Source of the DNA: Mytilus trossulus
Lineage: Eukaryota > Mollusca > Bivalvia > Mytilida > Mytilidae
Assembly (NCBI RefSeq): GCF_036588685.1
Contig: NC_086378.1
Span: 17,213,578 to 17,277,577, forward strand
Length of the DNA: 64,000 nucleotides
Direction: 5' to 3'
The position numbers and the translations under genes are program-made. Below are positions 23,353 to 36,645 of the stretch, piece after piece (position 1 is the first letter of the stretch; each line of letters begins with the position of its first letter). Below the pieces are notes generated by a model that saw only the letters and a program-made list of their open reading frames with translations, was not told where the DNA came from and did not search any database.

Positions 23353-24289
23353 AACTTTTGGTTTTTATTGAATAGTAGATAGTACTATGATGTTAGATGG
23401 TCTACCTATTGAAACATCATTGGTATAATTAGTTTTTATTGTGTAGTAAGACAGTACTATAAAGTTAGATGGTCTATCTATTGAAACATGCTTGGTATAA
23501 TTGGTTTTTATTGTGTAGTAAGATAGTACTATAATGTTAGATGGTCTATCTATTGGAACATGCTTGGTATAATTGGTTTTTATTGTGTAGTAAGATAGTA
23601 CTATAATGTTAGATAGTCTATCTATTGAAACATGCTTGGTATAATTGGTTTTTATTGTGAAGTAAGATAGTACTATAATGTTAGATGTTCTATCTATTGA
23701 AACATGCTTGGTATACTTGGTTTTTATTATGTAGTAAGATAGTACTATACTGTTAGATGGTCTATCTATTGAAACATGCTTGGTATAATTAGTTATTATT
23801 GTGTAGTAAGATACATGTAGTACTATAATGTTAGATGGTCTATCTATTGAAACATGTTTGGTATGATTGGTTTTTATTGTGTAGTAAGATAGTACTATAA
23901 TGTTAGACAGTCTATCTATAGAAACATGCTTGGTATAATTGGTTTTTATTGTGTAGTTATATAGTACTTTAATGTTAGATGTTCTATCTATTGAAACATG
24001 CTTGGTAAAATTGGTTTTTATTGCATAGTAAGATAGTACTATAATGTTAGATGGTCTATCTATTGAAACATGCTTGGTTTAATTGGTTTTTATTGTGTAG
24101 TAAGATAGTACTATAATGTTAGATGGTCTTTCTATTGAAACATGCTTGGTATAATTGGTTTTCATTGAATAGTAAGATAGTACTTTAATGTTAGATGTTC
24201 TATCTATTGAAACTTCCTTGGTAAAAATGTTTGTAATTGCATAGTAAGATAGTACTATAATGTTAGATGGTCTATCTTTTGGAACATGC

Positions 24290-27170
24290 TTAGTAATTGG
24301 TTTTTATTGTGTAGTAAGATAATACTATGATATTAGATGTTCTATCTATTGAAACATGCTTGGTATAAATGGTTTGTATTGCATAGTAAGATAGTACTAT
24401 GATGTTAGATGGTCTATCTATTGAAACATGCTTGGTATAATTAGATTTTAGTGTGTAGTAAAATAGTACTATAATGTCAGATGGTCTATCTATTGGAACA
24501 TGCTTGGTATAATTGGTTTTTATTGTGTAGTAAGATAATACTATGGTATTAGATGTTCTATCTTTTGAAACATGCTTGGTATAAATGGTTTGTATTGCAT
24601 AGTAAGATAGTGCTATAATGTTAGATGGTCTATCTTTTGGAACATGCTTGGTATAATTGGTTTTTATTGTGAAGTAAGATAATACTATGATATTAGATGT
24701 TCTATCTATTGAAACATGCTTGGTATAAATGGTTTGTATTGCATAGTAAGATAGTACTATAATGTTAGATGGTCTATCTATTGAAACATGCTTGGTATAA
24801 TTGGTTTTTATTGTGTAGTAAGATAGTACTATAATGTTAGATGGTCTATCTATAGAAACATGCTTGGTATAATTGGTTTTTATTGTGTAGTTAGATAGTA
24901 CTATAATGTTAGATGTTCTATCTATTGAAACATGCTTGGTCAAATTGGTTTTTATTGCATAGTAAGATAGTTCTATAATGTTAGATGGTCTATCTATTGA
25001 AACATGCTTGGTTTAATTGGTTTTTATTGTGTAGTAAGATAGTACTATTATGTTAGATGGTCTATCTATTGAAACATGTTTGGTATAAATGGTTTTTATT
25101 GTGTAGTAAGATAGTACTATAATGTGAGATGGTGAATCTATTGAAACATGTTTGGTATAATTGGTTTTTTTTGTGTAATACGATAGTACTATAATATTAG
25201 ATATTCTATCTGTTGAAACTTGCTTGGTATAATTGGTTTTTAGTGTGTAGTAAAATAGTACTATGATGTTAGATGGTCTATCTATTGAAACATGCTTGGT
25301 ATAATTGGTTTTTATTGTGTAGTAAGATGATACTATAATGTTAGATGTTCTATCTATTGACACATGCTTGGTATTATGGTTTTTTATTGTGTAGTAAGAT
25401 AGTACTATAATGTTAGATGTTCTATTTATTGAAACATGCTTGGTATAATTGGTTTTTATTGCATAGTTAGATAGAACTATAATGTTAGATGTTCTATCTA
25501 TTGAAACATGCTTGGTATAATTGGTTTTTATTGTGTAGTAAGATAGTACTATAATGTTAGATGGTCTATCTATTGAAACATGCTTGGTATAAATGGTTTG
25601 TATTGCATAGTAAGATAGTACTATAATGTTAGATGGTCTATTTATTGAAACATGCTTGGTATAATTGGTTTCTATTGTGTAGTAAGATAGTACTATAATG
25701 TTAGATGGTCTATCTATTGAAACATGTTTGGTATAAATGGTTTTTATTGTGTAGTAAGATAGAACTATAATGTGGGATATTCTATCTATTGAAAATTGCT
25801 TGGTATAATTGGTTTTTATTGAATAGTAAGAAAGTACTATGATGTAAGATGTTCTATCTATAGAAACATGCTTGGTATAAATTGTTTGTATTGCACAGTA
25901 AGATAGTACTATAATGTTAGATGGTCTATCTATTGAAACGTGTTTGGTATAATTGGTTTTTTTTGTGTAGTAAGGTAGTACTATAATGTTAGACGGTCTT
26001 TCTATAGAAACATGCTTGGTATAATTGGTTTTTATTGCACAGTAAGATAGTACTATAATGTTAGATGGTCTCTCTATTGAAACATGCTTGGTATAATTAG
26101 ATTTTAGTGTGTAGTAAAATAGTACTATAATGTCAGATGGTCTATCTATTGGAACATGCTTGGTATAATTGGTTTTTATTGTGTAGTAAGATAATACTAT
26201 GATATTAGATGTTCTATCTATTAAAACATGCTTGGTATAATTAGATTTTAGTGTGTAGTAAGATAGTACTATAATGTTAGATGGTCTTTCTATTGAAACA
26301 TGCTTGGTATAATTGGTTTTCATTGAATAGTAAGATAGTACTTTAATGTTAGATGTTCTATCTATTGAAACTTCCTTGGTAAAAATGTTTGTAATTGCAT
26401 AGTAAGATAGTACTATAATGTTAGATGGTCTATCTTTTGGAACATGCTTAGTAATTGGTTTTTATTGTGTAGTAAGATAATACTATGATATTAGATGTTC
26501 TATCTATTGAAACATGCTTGGTATAAATGGTTTGTATTGCATAGTAAGATAGTACTATGATGTTAGATGGTCTATCTATTGAAACATGCTTGGTATAATT
26601 AGATTTTAGTGTGTAGTAAAATAGTACTATAATGTCAGATGGTCTATCTATTGGAACATGCTTGGTATAATTGGTTTTTATTGTGTAGTAAGATAATACT
26701 ATGGTATTAGATGTTCTATCTTTTGAAACATGCTTGGTATAAATGGTTTGTATTGCATAGTAAGATAGTACTATAATGTTAGATGGTCTATCTTTTGGAA
26801 CATGCTTGGTATAATTGGTTTTTATTGTGTAGTAAGATAATACTATGATATTAGATGTTCTATCTATTGAAACATGCTTGGTATAAATGGTTTGTATTGC
26901 ATAGTAAGATAGTACTATAATGTTAGATGGTCTATCTATTGAAACATGCTTGGTATAATTGGTTTTTATTGTGTAGTAAGATAGTACTATAATGTTAGAT
27001 GGTCTATCTATAGAAACATGCTTGGTATAATTGGTTTTTATTGTGTAGTTAGATAGTACTATAATGTTAGATGTTCTATCTATTGAAACATGCTTGGTCA
27101 AATTGGTTTTTATTGCATAGTAAGATAGTTCTATAATGTTAGATGGTCTATCTATTGAAACATGCTTGGT
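24290..27170. repeat. Higher-order repeat of about 2158 bp in the satellite
   Basis: A block of about ten monomers with a distinctive order of variants begins at 24290 and again at 26448. The start of each copy is marked by the shortened junction 'tgcttagtaattgg'. The encoded 217-codon stretches are almost identical. The shift of 2158 bp is close to 30 monomers. Confidence 0.8.
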
Positions 27171-30100
27171 TTAATTGGTTTTTATTGTGTAGTAAGATAG
27201 TACTATTATGTTAGATGGTCTATCTATAGAAACATGTTTGGTATAAATGGTTTTTATTGTGTAGTAAGATAGTACTATAATGTGAGATGGTGAATCTATT
27301 GAAACATGTTTGGTATAATTGTTTTTTTTTGTGTAATACGATAGTACTATAATATTAGATATTCTATCTGTTGAAACTTGCTTGGTATAATTGGTTTTTA
27401 GTGTGCAGTAAAATAGTACTATGATGTTAGATGGTCTATCTATTGAAACATGCTTGGTATAATTGGTTTTTATTGTGTAGTAAGATGATACTATAATGTT
27501 AGATGTTCTATCTATTGACACATGCTTGGTATTATGGTTTTTTATTGTGTAGTAAGATAGTACTATAATGTTAGATGTTCTATTTATTGAAACATGCTTG
27601 GTATAATTGGTTTTTATTGCATAGTTAGATAGAACTATAATGTTAGATGTTCTATCTATTGAAACATGCTTGGTATAATTGGTTTTTATTGTGTAGTAAG
27701 ATAGTACTATAATGTTAGATGGTCTATCTATTGAAACATGCTTGGTATAAATGGTTTGTATTGCATAGTAAGATAGTACTATAATGTTAGATGGTCTATT
27801 TATTGAAACATGCTTGGCATAATTGGTTTCTATTGTGTAGTAAGATAGTACTATAATGTTAGATGGTCTATCTATTGAAACATGTTTGGTATAAATGGTT
27901 TTTATTGTGTAGTAAGATAGAACTATAATGTGGGATATTCTATCTATTGAAAATTGCTTGGTATAATTGGTTTTTATTGAATAGTAAGAAAGTACTATGA
28001 TGTTAGATGTTCTATCTATAGAAACATGCTTGGTATAAATTGTTTGTATTGCACAGTAAGATAGTACTATAATGTTAGATGGTCTATCTATTGAAACGTG
28101 TTTGGTATAATTGGTTTTTATTGTGTAGTAAGGTAGTACTATAATGTTAGACGGTCTTTCTATAGAAACATGCTTGGTATAATTGGTTTTTATTGCACAG
28201 TAAGATAGTACTATAATGTTAGATGGTCTCTCTATTGAAACATGCTTGGTATAATTAGATTTTAGTGTGTAGTAAAATAGTACTATAATGTCAGATGGTC
28301 TATCTATTGGAACATGCTTGGTATAATTGGTTTTTATTGTGTAGTAAGATAATACTATGATATTAGATGTTCTATCTATTAAAACATGCTTGGTATAAAT
28401 GGTTTGTATTGCATAGTAAGATAGTACTATAATGTTAGATGGTCTATCTATTGAAACATGCTTGGTATAATTGGTTTTTATTGTGTAGTAAGATAATACT
28501 ATGATATTAGATGTTCTATCTATTGAAACATGCTTGGTATAAATGGTTTGTATTGCATAGTAAGATAGTACTATAATGTTAGATGGTCTATCTATTGAAA
28601 CATGCTTGGTATAATTGGTTTTTATTGTGTAGTAAGATAGTACTATAATGTTAGATGGTCTATCTATAGAAACATGCTTGGTATAATTGGTTTTTATTGT
28701 GTAGTTAGATAGTACTATAATGTTAGATGTTCTATCTATTGAAACATGCTTGGTCAAATTGGTTTTTATTGCATAGTAAGATAGTTCTATAATGTTAGAT
28801 GGTCTATCTATTGAAACACGCTTGGTTTAATTGGTTTTTATTGTGTAGTAAGATAGTACTATTATGTTAGATGGTCTATCTATTGAAACATGTTTGGTAT
28901 AAATGGTTTTTATTGTGTAGTAAGATAGTACTATAATGTGAGATGGTGAATCTATTGAAACATGTTTGGTATAATTGTTTTTTTTTGTGTAATACGATAG
29001 TACTATAATATTAGATATTCTATCTGTTGAAACTTGCTTGGTATAATTGGTTTTTAGTGTGTAGTAAAATAGTACTATGATGTTAGATGGTCTATCTATT
29101 GAAACATGCTTGGTATAATTGGTTTTTATTGTGTAGTAAGATGATACTATAATGTTAGATGTTCTATCTATTGACACATGCTTGGTATTATGGTTTTTTA
29201 TTGTGTAGTAAGATAGTACTATAATGTTAGATGTTCTATTTATTGAAACATGCTTGGTATAATTGGTTTTTATTGCATAGTTAGATAGAACTATAATGTT
29301 AGATGTTCTATCTATTGAAACATGCTTGGTATAATTGGTTTTTATTGTGTAGTAAGATAGTACTATAATGTTAGATGGTCTATCTATTGAAACATGCTTG
29401 GTATAAATGGTTTGTATTGCATAGTAAGATAGTACTATAATGTTAGATGGTCTATTTATTGAAACATGCTTGGCATAATTGGTTTCTATTGTGTAGTAAG
29501 ATAGTACTATAATGTTAGATGGTCTATCTATTGAAACATGTTTGGTATAAATGGTTTTTATTGTGTAGTAAGATAGAACTATAATGTGGGATATTCTATC
29601 TATTGAAAATTGCTTGGTATAATTGGTTTTTATTGAATAGTAAGAAAGTACTATGATGTTAGATGTTCTATCTATAGAAACATGCTTGGTATAAATTGTT
29701 TGTATTGCACAGTAAGATAGTACTATAATGTTAGATGGTCTATCTATTGAAACGTGTTTGGTATAATTGGTTTTTATTGTGTAGTAAGGTAGTACTATAA
29801 TGTTAGACGGTCTTTCTATAGAAACATGCTTGGTATAATTGGTTTTTATTGCACAGTAAGATAGTACTATAATGTTAGATGGTCTCTCTATTGAAACATG
29901 CTTGGTATAATTAGATTTTAGTGTGTAGTAAAATAGTACTATAATGTCAGATGGTCTATCTATTGGAACATGCTTGGTATAATTGGTTTTTATTGTGTAG
30001 TAAGATAATACTATGATATTAGATGTTCTATCTATTAAAACATGCTTGGTATAAATGGTTTGTATTGCATAGTAAGATAGTACTATAATGTTAGATGGTC

Positions 30101-30482
30101 TATCTATTGAAACATGCTTGGTATAATTGGTTTTTATTGTGTAGTAAGATAATACTATGATATTAGATGTTCTATCTATTGAAACATGCTTGGTATAAAT
30201 GGTTTGTATTGCATAGTAAGATAGTACTATAATGTTAGATGGTCTATCTATTGAAACATGCTTGGTATAATTGGTTTTTATTGTGTAGTAAGATAGTACT
30301 ATAATGTTAGATGGTCTATCTATAGAAACATGCTTGGTATAATTGGTTTTTATTGTGTAGTTAGATAGTACTATAATGTTAGATGTTCTATCTATTGAAA
30401 CATGCTTGGTCAAATTGGTTTTTATTGCATAGTAAGATAGTTCTATAATGTTAGATGGTCTATCTATTGAAACACGCTTGGT
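27171..30482. repeat. Two near-identical 1656-bp higher-order repeats (23 monomers each)
   Basis: The 528-codon minus-strand frames at 27171-28757 and 28827-30413 differ at very few residues and are exactly 1656 bp (23 x 72) apart. Rare monomer variants (ttgacacatgcttggtatta, tgtaatacgatagtac, tgtgggatattc) occur in the same order in each. A third, incomplete copy follows from 30483 to about 31480. Near-identity implies very recent block duplication. Confidence 0.9.
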
Positions 30483-32437
30483 TTAATTGGTTTTTATTGT
30501 GTAGTAAGATAGTACTATTATGTTAGATGGTCTATCTATTGAAACATGTTTGGTATAAATGGTTTTTATTGTGTAGTAAGATAGTACTATAATGTGAGAT
30601 GGTGAATCTATTGAAACATGTTTGGTATAATTGGTTTTTTTTGTGTAATACGATAGTACTATAATATTAGATATTCTATCTGTTGAAACTTGCTTGGTAT
30701 AATTGGTTTTTAGTGTGTAGTAAAATAGTACTATGATGTTAGATGGTCTAACTATTGAAACATGCTTGGTATAATTGGTTTTTATTGTGTAGTAAGATGA
30801 TACTATAATGTTAGATGTTCTATCTATTGACACATGCTTGGTATTATGGTTTTTTATTGTGTAGTAAGATAGTACTATAATGTTAGATGTTCTATTTATT
30901 GAAACATGCTTGGTATAATTGGTTTTTATTGCATAGTTAGATAGAACTATAATGTTAGATGTTCTATCTATTGAAACATGCTTGGTATAATTGGTTTTTA
31001 TTGTGTAGTAAGATAGTACTATAATGTTAGATGGTCTATCTATTGAAACATGCTTGGTATAAATGGTTTGTATTGCATAGTAAGATAGTACTATAATGTT
31101 AGATGGTCTATTTATTGAAACATGCTTGGTATAATTGGTTTCTATTGTGTAGTAAGATAGTACTATAATGTTAGATGGTCTATCTATTGAAACATGTTTG
31201 GTATAAATGGTTTTTATTGTGTAGTAAGATAGAACTATAATGTGGGATATTCTATCTATTGAAAATTGCTTGGTATAATTGGTTTTTATTGAATAGTAAG
31301 AAAGTACTATGATGTTAGATGTTCTATCTATAGAAACATGCTTGGTATAAATTGTTTGTATTGCACAGTAAGATAGTACTATAATGTTAGATGGTCTATC
31401 TATTGAAACGTGTTTGGTATAATTGGTTTTTATTGTGTAGTAAGGTAGTACTATAATGTTAGACGGTCTTTCTTTAGAAACATGCTTGGTATAATTGGTT
31501 TTTATTGTGTAGTAAGATAGTACTATAATGTTAGATGGTCTATCTATTGAAACATGCTTGGTATAAATGGTCTGTATTACATAGTAAGATAGTACTATAA
31601 TGTTAAATGGTCTATTTATTGAAACATGCCTGGTGTAATGGGTTTTGATTGTGTAGTAAGATAGTACTATAATGTGAGATGGTCAATCTATTGAAACATG
31701 TTTGGTATAATTGGTTTTTATTGTGTAGTAAGATAGTACTTTAATGTTAGATGGTCTATCTATTGAAACATGCTTGGTTTAACTGGTTTTTATTGTGTAG
31801 TAAGATAGTACTATAAAGATAGATGGTCTATCTATAGAAACATGCTTGGTATGATTGGTTTTTATTGTGTAGTAAGATAGTACTATAATGTTAGGTGGTC
31901 TATCTATTGAAACATATTTGGTATAAATGGTTTTTATTGTGTAGTACGATAGGACTATAATGTGAGATGGTCAATCTAATGAAACATGTTTGGTATAATT
32001 GGTTTTTATTGTGTAGTAAGATAGTACTATAATGTTGGATATTCTATCTATTGAAACTTGGTTGGTATAATTGGTTATTATTGTGTAGTAAGATAGTACT
32101 ATAATGTTAGATGGTCTATCTATTGAAACATGTTTGGTATAAATGGTTTTTATTGTGTAGTACGATAGCACTATAATGTGAGATGGTCAATCTATTGAAA
32201 CATGTTTGGTATAATTGGTTTTTATTGTGTAGTAAGATAGTACTATAAAGATAGATGGTCTATCTATAGAAACATGCTTGGTATGATTGGTTTTTATTGT
32301 GTAGTAAGATAGTACTATAATGTTAGATGGTCTATCTATTGAAACATATTTGGTATAAATGGTTTTTATTGTGTAGTAAGATAGTTCTATGATGTTAGAT
32401 GTTCTATCTATTGAAACATGCTTGATATAATGGGTTT

Positions 32438-32490
32438 TTATACGACCGCAAATTTTGAAAAAATTTTCGTCGTATATTGCTATCACGTTG

Positions 32491-32540
<50 letters not shown>

Positions 32541-34432
32541 CGAATACTTTTAGTTTTCGCACTCTAACTTTAGTAAAAGTGAATAGAAATCTATGAAATT
32601 TTAACACAAGGTTTATGACCATAAAAGGAAGGTTGGTATTGATTTTGGGAGTTTTGGTCCCAACATTTTAGGAATTAGGGGCCAAAAAGGGCCCAAATAA
32701 GCATTTTCTTGGTTTTCGCACTATAACTTTAGTTTAAGTTAATAGAAATCTATGAAATTTTGACACAACGTTGATGACCACAAAAGAAAGGTTGGGATTG
32801 ATTTTGGGAGTTTTTGTTTTAACAGTTTAGGAATTAGGGGCCAAAAAAGGGCCCAAATAAGCATTATTCTGGGTTTTCGCACAATAACTTTAGTTTAAGT
32901 AAATAGAAATCAATGAAAAATAAACATAATGTTTATGACCACAAAAGGAAGATTGGTATTGATTTTGGGAGTTTAGGTCCCAACAGTTTAGGAATTAGGG
33001 ACCAAAAAGGGACCCAAATAAGCATTTTTCTTGGTTTTCGCACCATAACGTTAGTATAAGTAAATAGAAATCTATGAAATTTATACACAAGGTTAATGAC
33101 CATAAAAGAAAAGTTGGTATTGATTTTGGGAGTTTTGGTCCCAACAGTTTAGGAAAAAGGGGCCCAAAGGGTCCAAAATTAAACTTTGTTTGATTTCATC
33201 AAAATTGAATAATTGGGGTTCTTTGATATGCCTAATCTAACTGTGTATGTAGATTCTTAACTTTTGGTCCCGTTTTCAAATTGGTCTCCATTAAGGTCCA
33301 AAGGGTCCAAAATTAAACTTAGTTTGATTTTAACAAAAATTGAATCCTTGGGATTCTTTGATATGCTGAATCTAAAAATGAACTTAGATTTTTTATTATT
33401 GGCCCAGTTTTCAAGTTGGCCCAAATTGGGGTCCAAAATTAAACTTTTTTGATTTCATCAAAAATTGAATAAATGGGGTTCTTTGATATGCCAAATCTAA
33501 CTGTGTATGTAGATTCTTCATTTTTGGTCCCGTTTTCAAATTGGCCTACATTAAGGTCCAAAGAGTCCAAAATTAAACTAAGTTTGATTTTAACAAAAAT
33601 TAAATTCTTGGGCCTCTTTGATATGCTGAATCTAAACATGTACTTAGATTTTTGATTATGGACCCAGTTTTCAAGTTGGTCCAAATCAGGATCTAAAATT
33701 ATTATATTAAGTATTGTGGAATAGCAAGTCTTTTCAATTGCACAGTATTGTGCAATGGCAAGAAATATCTAATTTCACAATATTGTGAAATAGCAATTTT
33801 TTTTTTAATTAGAGTTATCTTTCTTTGTCCAAAATAGTTAGCAAGAAATATCTTATTGCAATTTTTTTTTTGATTGGAGTTATCTTTCTTTGTCCAGAAT
33901 CAACTTAAATCTTTGTTATATACAATATACAATGTATATTCACTTTTTACTACCAACTGATAAATTTAAATAATCTTTACCATTCAGTGATAACAAGCAG
34001 TTTTTTTACATTTTATTTAGTTTATTTTATGATGTATTTAAATGAGTAGTTATTGTTGCAAACTCCATTAGAATATTTTAATTGAGATTAGTTTTGGAAT
34101 AAGGGAAAGGGGGATGTGATTAAAAAATTGGGTTCAATTTTTCTCATTTGAAATTTCATAAATAAAAAGAAAATTTCTTCAAACATTATTTTGAGAGGAT
34201 TAATATTGAACAGCATAGCAGCATAGTGAATTTCTCTTAGAGAAAACAAAAATTTTAAGTTCATTAGAACACATTCATTCTGTGTCAGAAACCTATGCTG
34301 TGTCAACTATTTAATCACAATCCAAATTTAGAGCTGAATCCAGCTTGAATGTTGTGTCCATACTTGCCCCAACCGTTCAGGGTTCAACCTCTGCGGTCGT
34401 ATAAAGCTACGCCCTGCGAAGCATCTGGTTAT
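32438..34432 (-). mobile_element. 2-kb mussel repeat inserted in the satellite, copy 1
   Basis: The element (about 32442-34428) interrupts a monomer between 'ggttt' and 'tgcatag', with ttat on both sides (32438-32441 and 34429-34432) as a probable 4-bp target duplication. Read on the minus strand it starts ccagatgcttcgcagggcgt, then agctttatacgaccgca, and ends with tgcggtcgtat, so an inverted pair tatacgaccgca/tgcggtcgtata lies near its ends. Contents on the plus strand: a (gtc)n tract at 32490-32540, four diverged repeats of about 175 bp containing 'gaattaggggccaaaaa', repeats containing 'ggtccaaaattaaac', and short palindromes such as tttcacaatattgtgaaa. I recognise it as an abundant mussel dispersed element. 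No transposase frame was seen, and the Arg-rich frame is translated gtc repeats. Confidence 0.8.
32490..32540. repeat. (GTC)n microsatellite
   Basis: About 17 uninterrupted gtc triplets inside element copy 1. The corresponding tract in copy 2 (34554-34592) is shorter and has one gtt interruption, so tract length differs between otherwise close copies. Confidence 0.95.
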
Positions 34433-34504
34433 TGCATAGTAAGATAGTACTATAATGTTAGATGGTCTATCTATTGAAACATGCTTGGTATAATTGGTTT
34501 TTAT
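34429..34504 (-). repeat. Single 72-bp satellite monomer between the two element copies
   Basis: One monomer (ttattgcatagtaagatag through ttggtttttat) separates the two 2-kb elements. The element plus one monomer therefore appears to have been duplicated as a composite unit within the array, or two insertions hit the same point of neighbouring monomers. Confidence 0.85.
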
Positions 34505-36645
34505 ACGACCGCAAATTTTGAAAAAATTTTCGTCGTATATTGCTATCACGTTGGCGTCGTCGTCGTTGTCGTCGTCGTCGTCGTCGTCGTCCGAATACTT
34601 TTAGTTTTCGCACTCTAACTTTAGTAAAAGTTAATAGAAATCTATGAAGTTTTAACACAAGGTTTATGACCACAAAAGGAAGGTTGGTATTGATTTTGGG
34701 AGTTTAGGTCCCAACATTTTAGGAATTAGGGGCCAAAAAGGGCCCAAATAAGCATTTTCTTGGTTTTCGCGCTATAACTTTAGTTAAAGTTAATAGAAAT
34801 CTATGAAATTTTTGACACAAGGTTTATGACCACAAAAGAAAGGTTGGGATTGATTTTGGGAGTTTTGGTTTCAACAGTTTAGGAATTAGGGGCCAAAAAA
34901 GGGCCCAAATAAGCATTATTCTTGGTTTTCGCACAATAACTTTAGTTTAAGTTAATAGAAATCAATGAAATTTAAACACAATGTTTATGACCACAAAAGG
35001 AAGGTTGGTATTGACTTTGGGAGTTGAGGTCACAACAGTTTATGAATTAGGGGCCAAAAAGGGGCCCAAATAAGCATTATTCTTGGTTTTCGCACAATAA
35101 CTTTAGTTTAAGTTAATAGAAATCAATGAAATTTAAACACAATGTTTATGACCACAAAAGGAAGGTTGGTATTGACTTTGGGAGTTGAGGTCACAACAGT
35201 TTAGGAATTAGGGGCCAAAAAGGGACCCAAATAAGCATTTTTCTTGGTTTTCGCACCATAACTTTAGTATAAGTAAATAGAAATCTATGAAATTTAAACA
35301 CAAGGTTTATGACCATAAAAGGAAGGTTGGTATTGATTTTGGGAGTTTTGGTCCTAACAGTTTAGGAAAAAGGGGCCCAAAGGGTCCAAAATTAAACTTT
35401 GTTTGATTTCATCAAGAATTGAATAATTAAGGTTCTTTGATATGCGGAATCTAACTGTGTATGTAGATTCTTAATTTTTGGTCCCATTTTCAAAATTGGT
35501 TTACATTAAGGTCCAAAGGGTCCAAAATTAAACTTAGTTTGATTTTGACAAAAAATTAATCGGTTGGGTTCTTTGATATGCTGAATCTAAAAATGTATTT
35601 AGATTCTTGATTATTGGCCCAGTTTTCAAGTTGGTCCAAATCGGGATCCAAAATTAAACATTGTTTGATTTCATTAAAAATTGAATAAATGGGGTTCTTT
35701 GATATGCCGAATCTAACTGTGTATGTAGATTCTTCATTTTTGGTCCTGTTTTCAAATTGGTCTACATTAAAGTCCAAAGGGTCCAAAATTAAACTTAGTT
35801 TGATTTTAACAAAAATTGAAATCTTGGGGTTCTTTGATATGCTGAATCCAAATATGTACTTAGATTTTTGATTATGGGCCCAGTTTTCAAGTTGGTCCCA
35901 ATCAGGATCTAAAATATTATATTAAGTATTGTGCAATAGCAAGTCTTTTCAATTGCACAGTATTGCACAATGGCAAGAAATATCTAATTGCACAATATTG
36001 TGAAATAGCAATATTTTTTTTTAATTAGAGTTATCTTTCTTTGTCCAGAATAGTAAGCAAGAAATATCTAATTGCACAATATTGTGAAATAGCAATATTT
36101 TTTTTTTAATTGGAGTTATCTTTCTTTGTCCAGAATCAACTCAAATCTTTGTTATATACAATGTATATTCACTTTTTACTACCAACTGATAAATTAAAAT
36201 AATAACATTCAGTGATAACAAGCAGTTTTTTTACATCTTAATATTTTATGATGTATTTAAATGAGTAGTTATTGTTGCAAACTCCATTAGAAATTTAATT
36301 GAGATTAATTTGGAATAAGGGAAAGGGGGATGTGATTAAAAAAATTGGGTTCAATTTTCTCATTTGAAATGAAATTTCATAAATAGAATGAAAATTTCTT
36401 CAAACATTTTTTTGAGAGGATTAATATTCAACAGCATAGTGAATTGCTCTAAGAGAAAACTAAAATTTTAAGTTCATTAGAACACATTCATTCTGTGTCA
36501 GAAACCTATGCTGTGTCAACTATTTAATCACAATCCAAATTTAGAGCTGAATCCAGCTTGAATGTTGTGTCCATACTTGCCCCAATCGTTCAGGGTTCAA
36601 CCTCTGCGGTCGTATAAAGCTACGCCCTGCGGAGCATCTGGTTAT
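34501..36645 (-). mobile_element. 2-kb mussel repeat inserted in the satellite, copy 2
   Basis: Second copy (about 34505-36641, 2137 bp against 1987 bp for copy 1), with ttat again on both sides. The extra length comes mostly from one additional internal repeat of about 175 bp (the block with 'ttgactttgggagttgaggt' appears twice) and a duplicated 'gagttatctttctttgtcca' segment near 36020-36125. Both copies have the same orientation and the same insertion point within the 72-bp monomer. Confidence 0.8.

Larger units (their letters stand above)
23352..32437 (-). repeat. 72-bp satellite, left block (about 126 monomers)
   Basis: Head-to-tail monomers of 72 bp. The consensus includes tattgaaacatgcttggta, ttggtttttattgtgtag and the 10-bp palindrome atagtactat. 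72 is a multiple of three and the minus-strand frame has no stop, so long frames arise (24290-24943, 25013-26323, 26448-27101, 27171-28757, 28827-30413). They encode a 24-residue repeat beginning TKHVSIDRPSNIIV and ending YYTIKTNY. Variants change amino acids freely (P/T, N/H/D, I/N, T/A/S), with no visible excess of silent changes. I therefore call it a satellite and not a protein gene. It contains higher-order repeats, listed separately. Confidence 0.95.

Noticed and set aside
32404..32622. Arg-rich protein (run of R)
   Set aside because: Translated (gtc)n microsatellite inside a mobile element. The same happens in copy 2 at 34467-34673.
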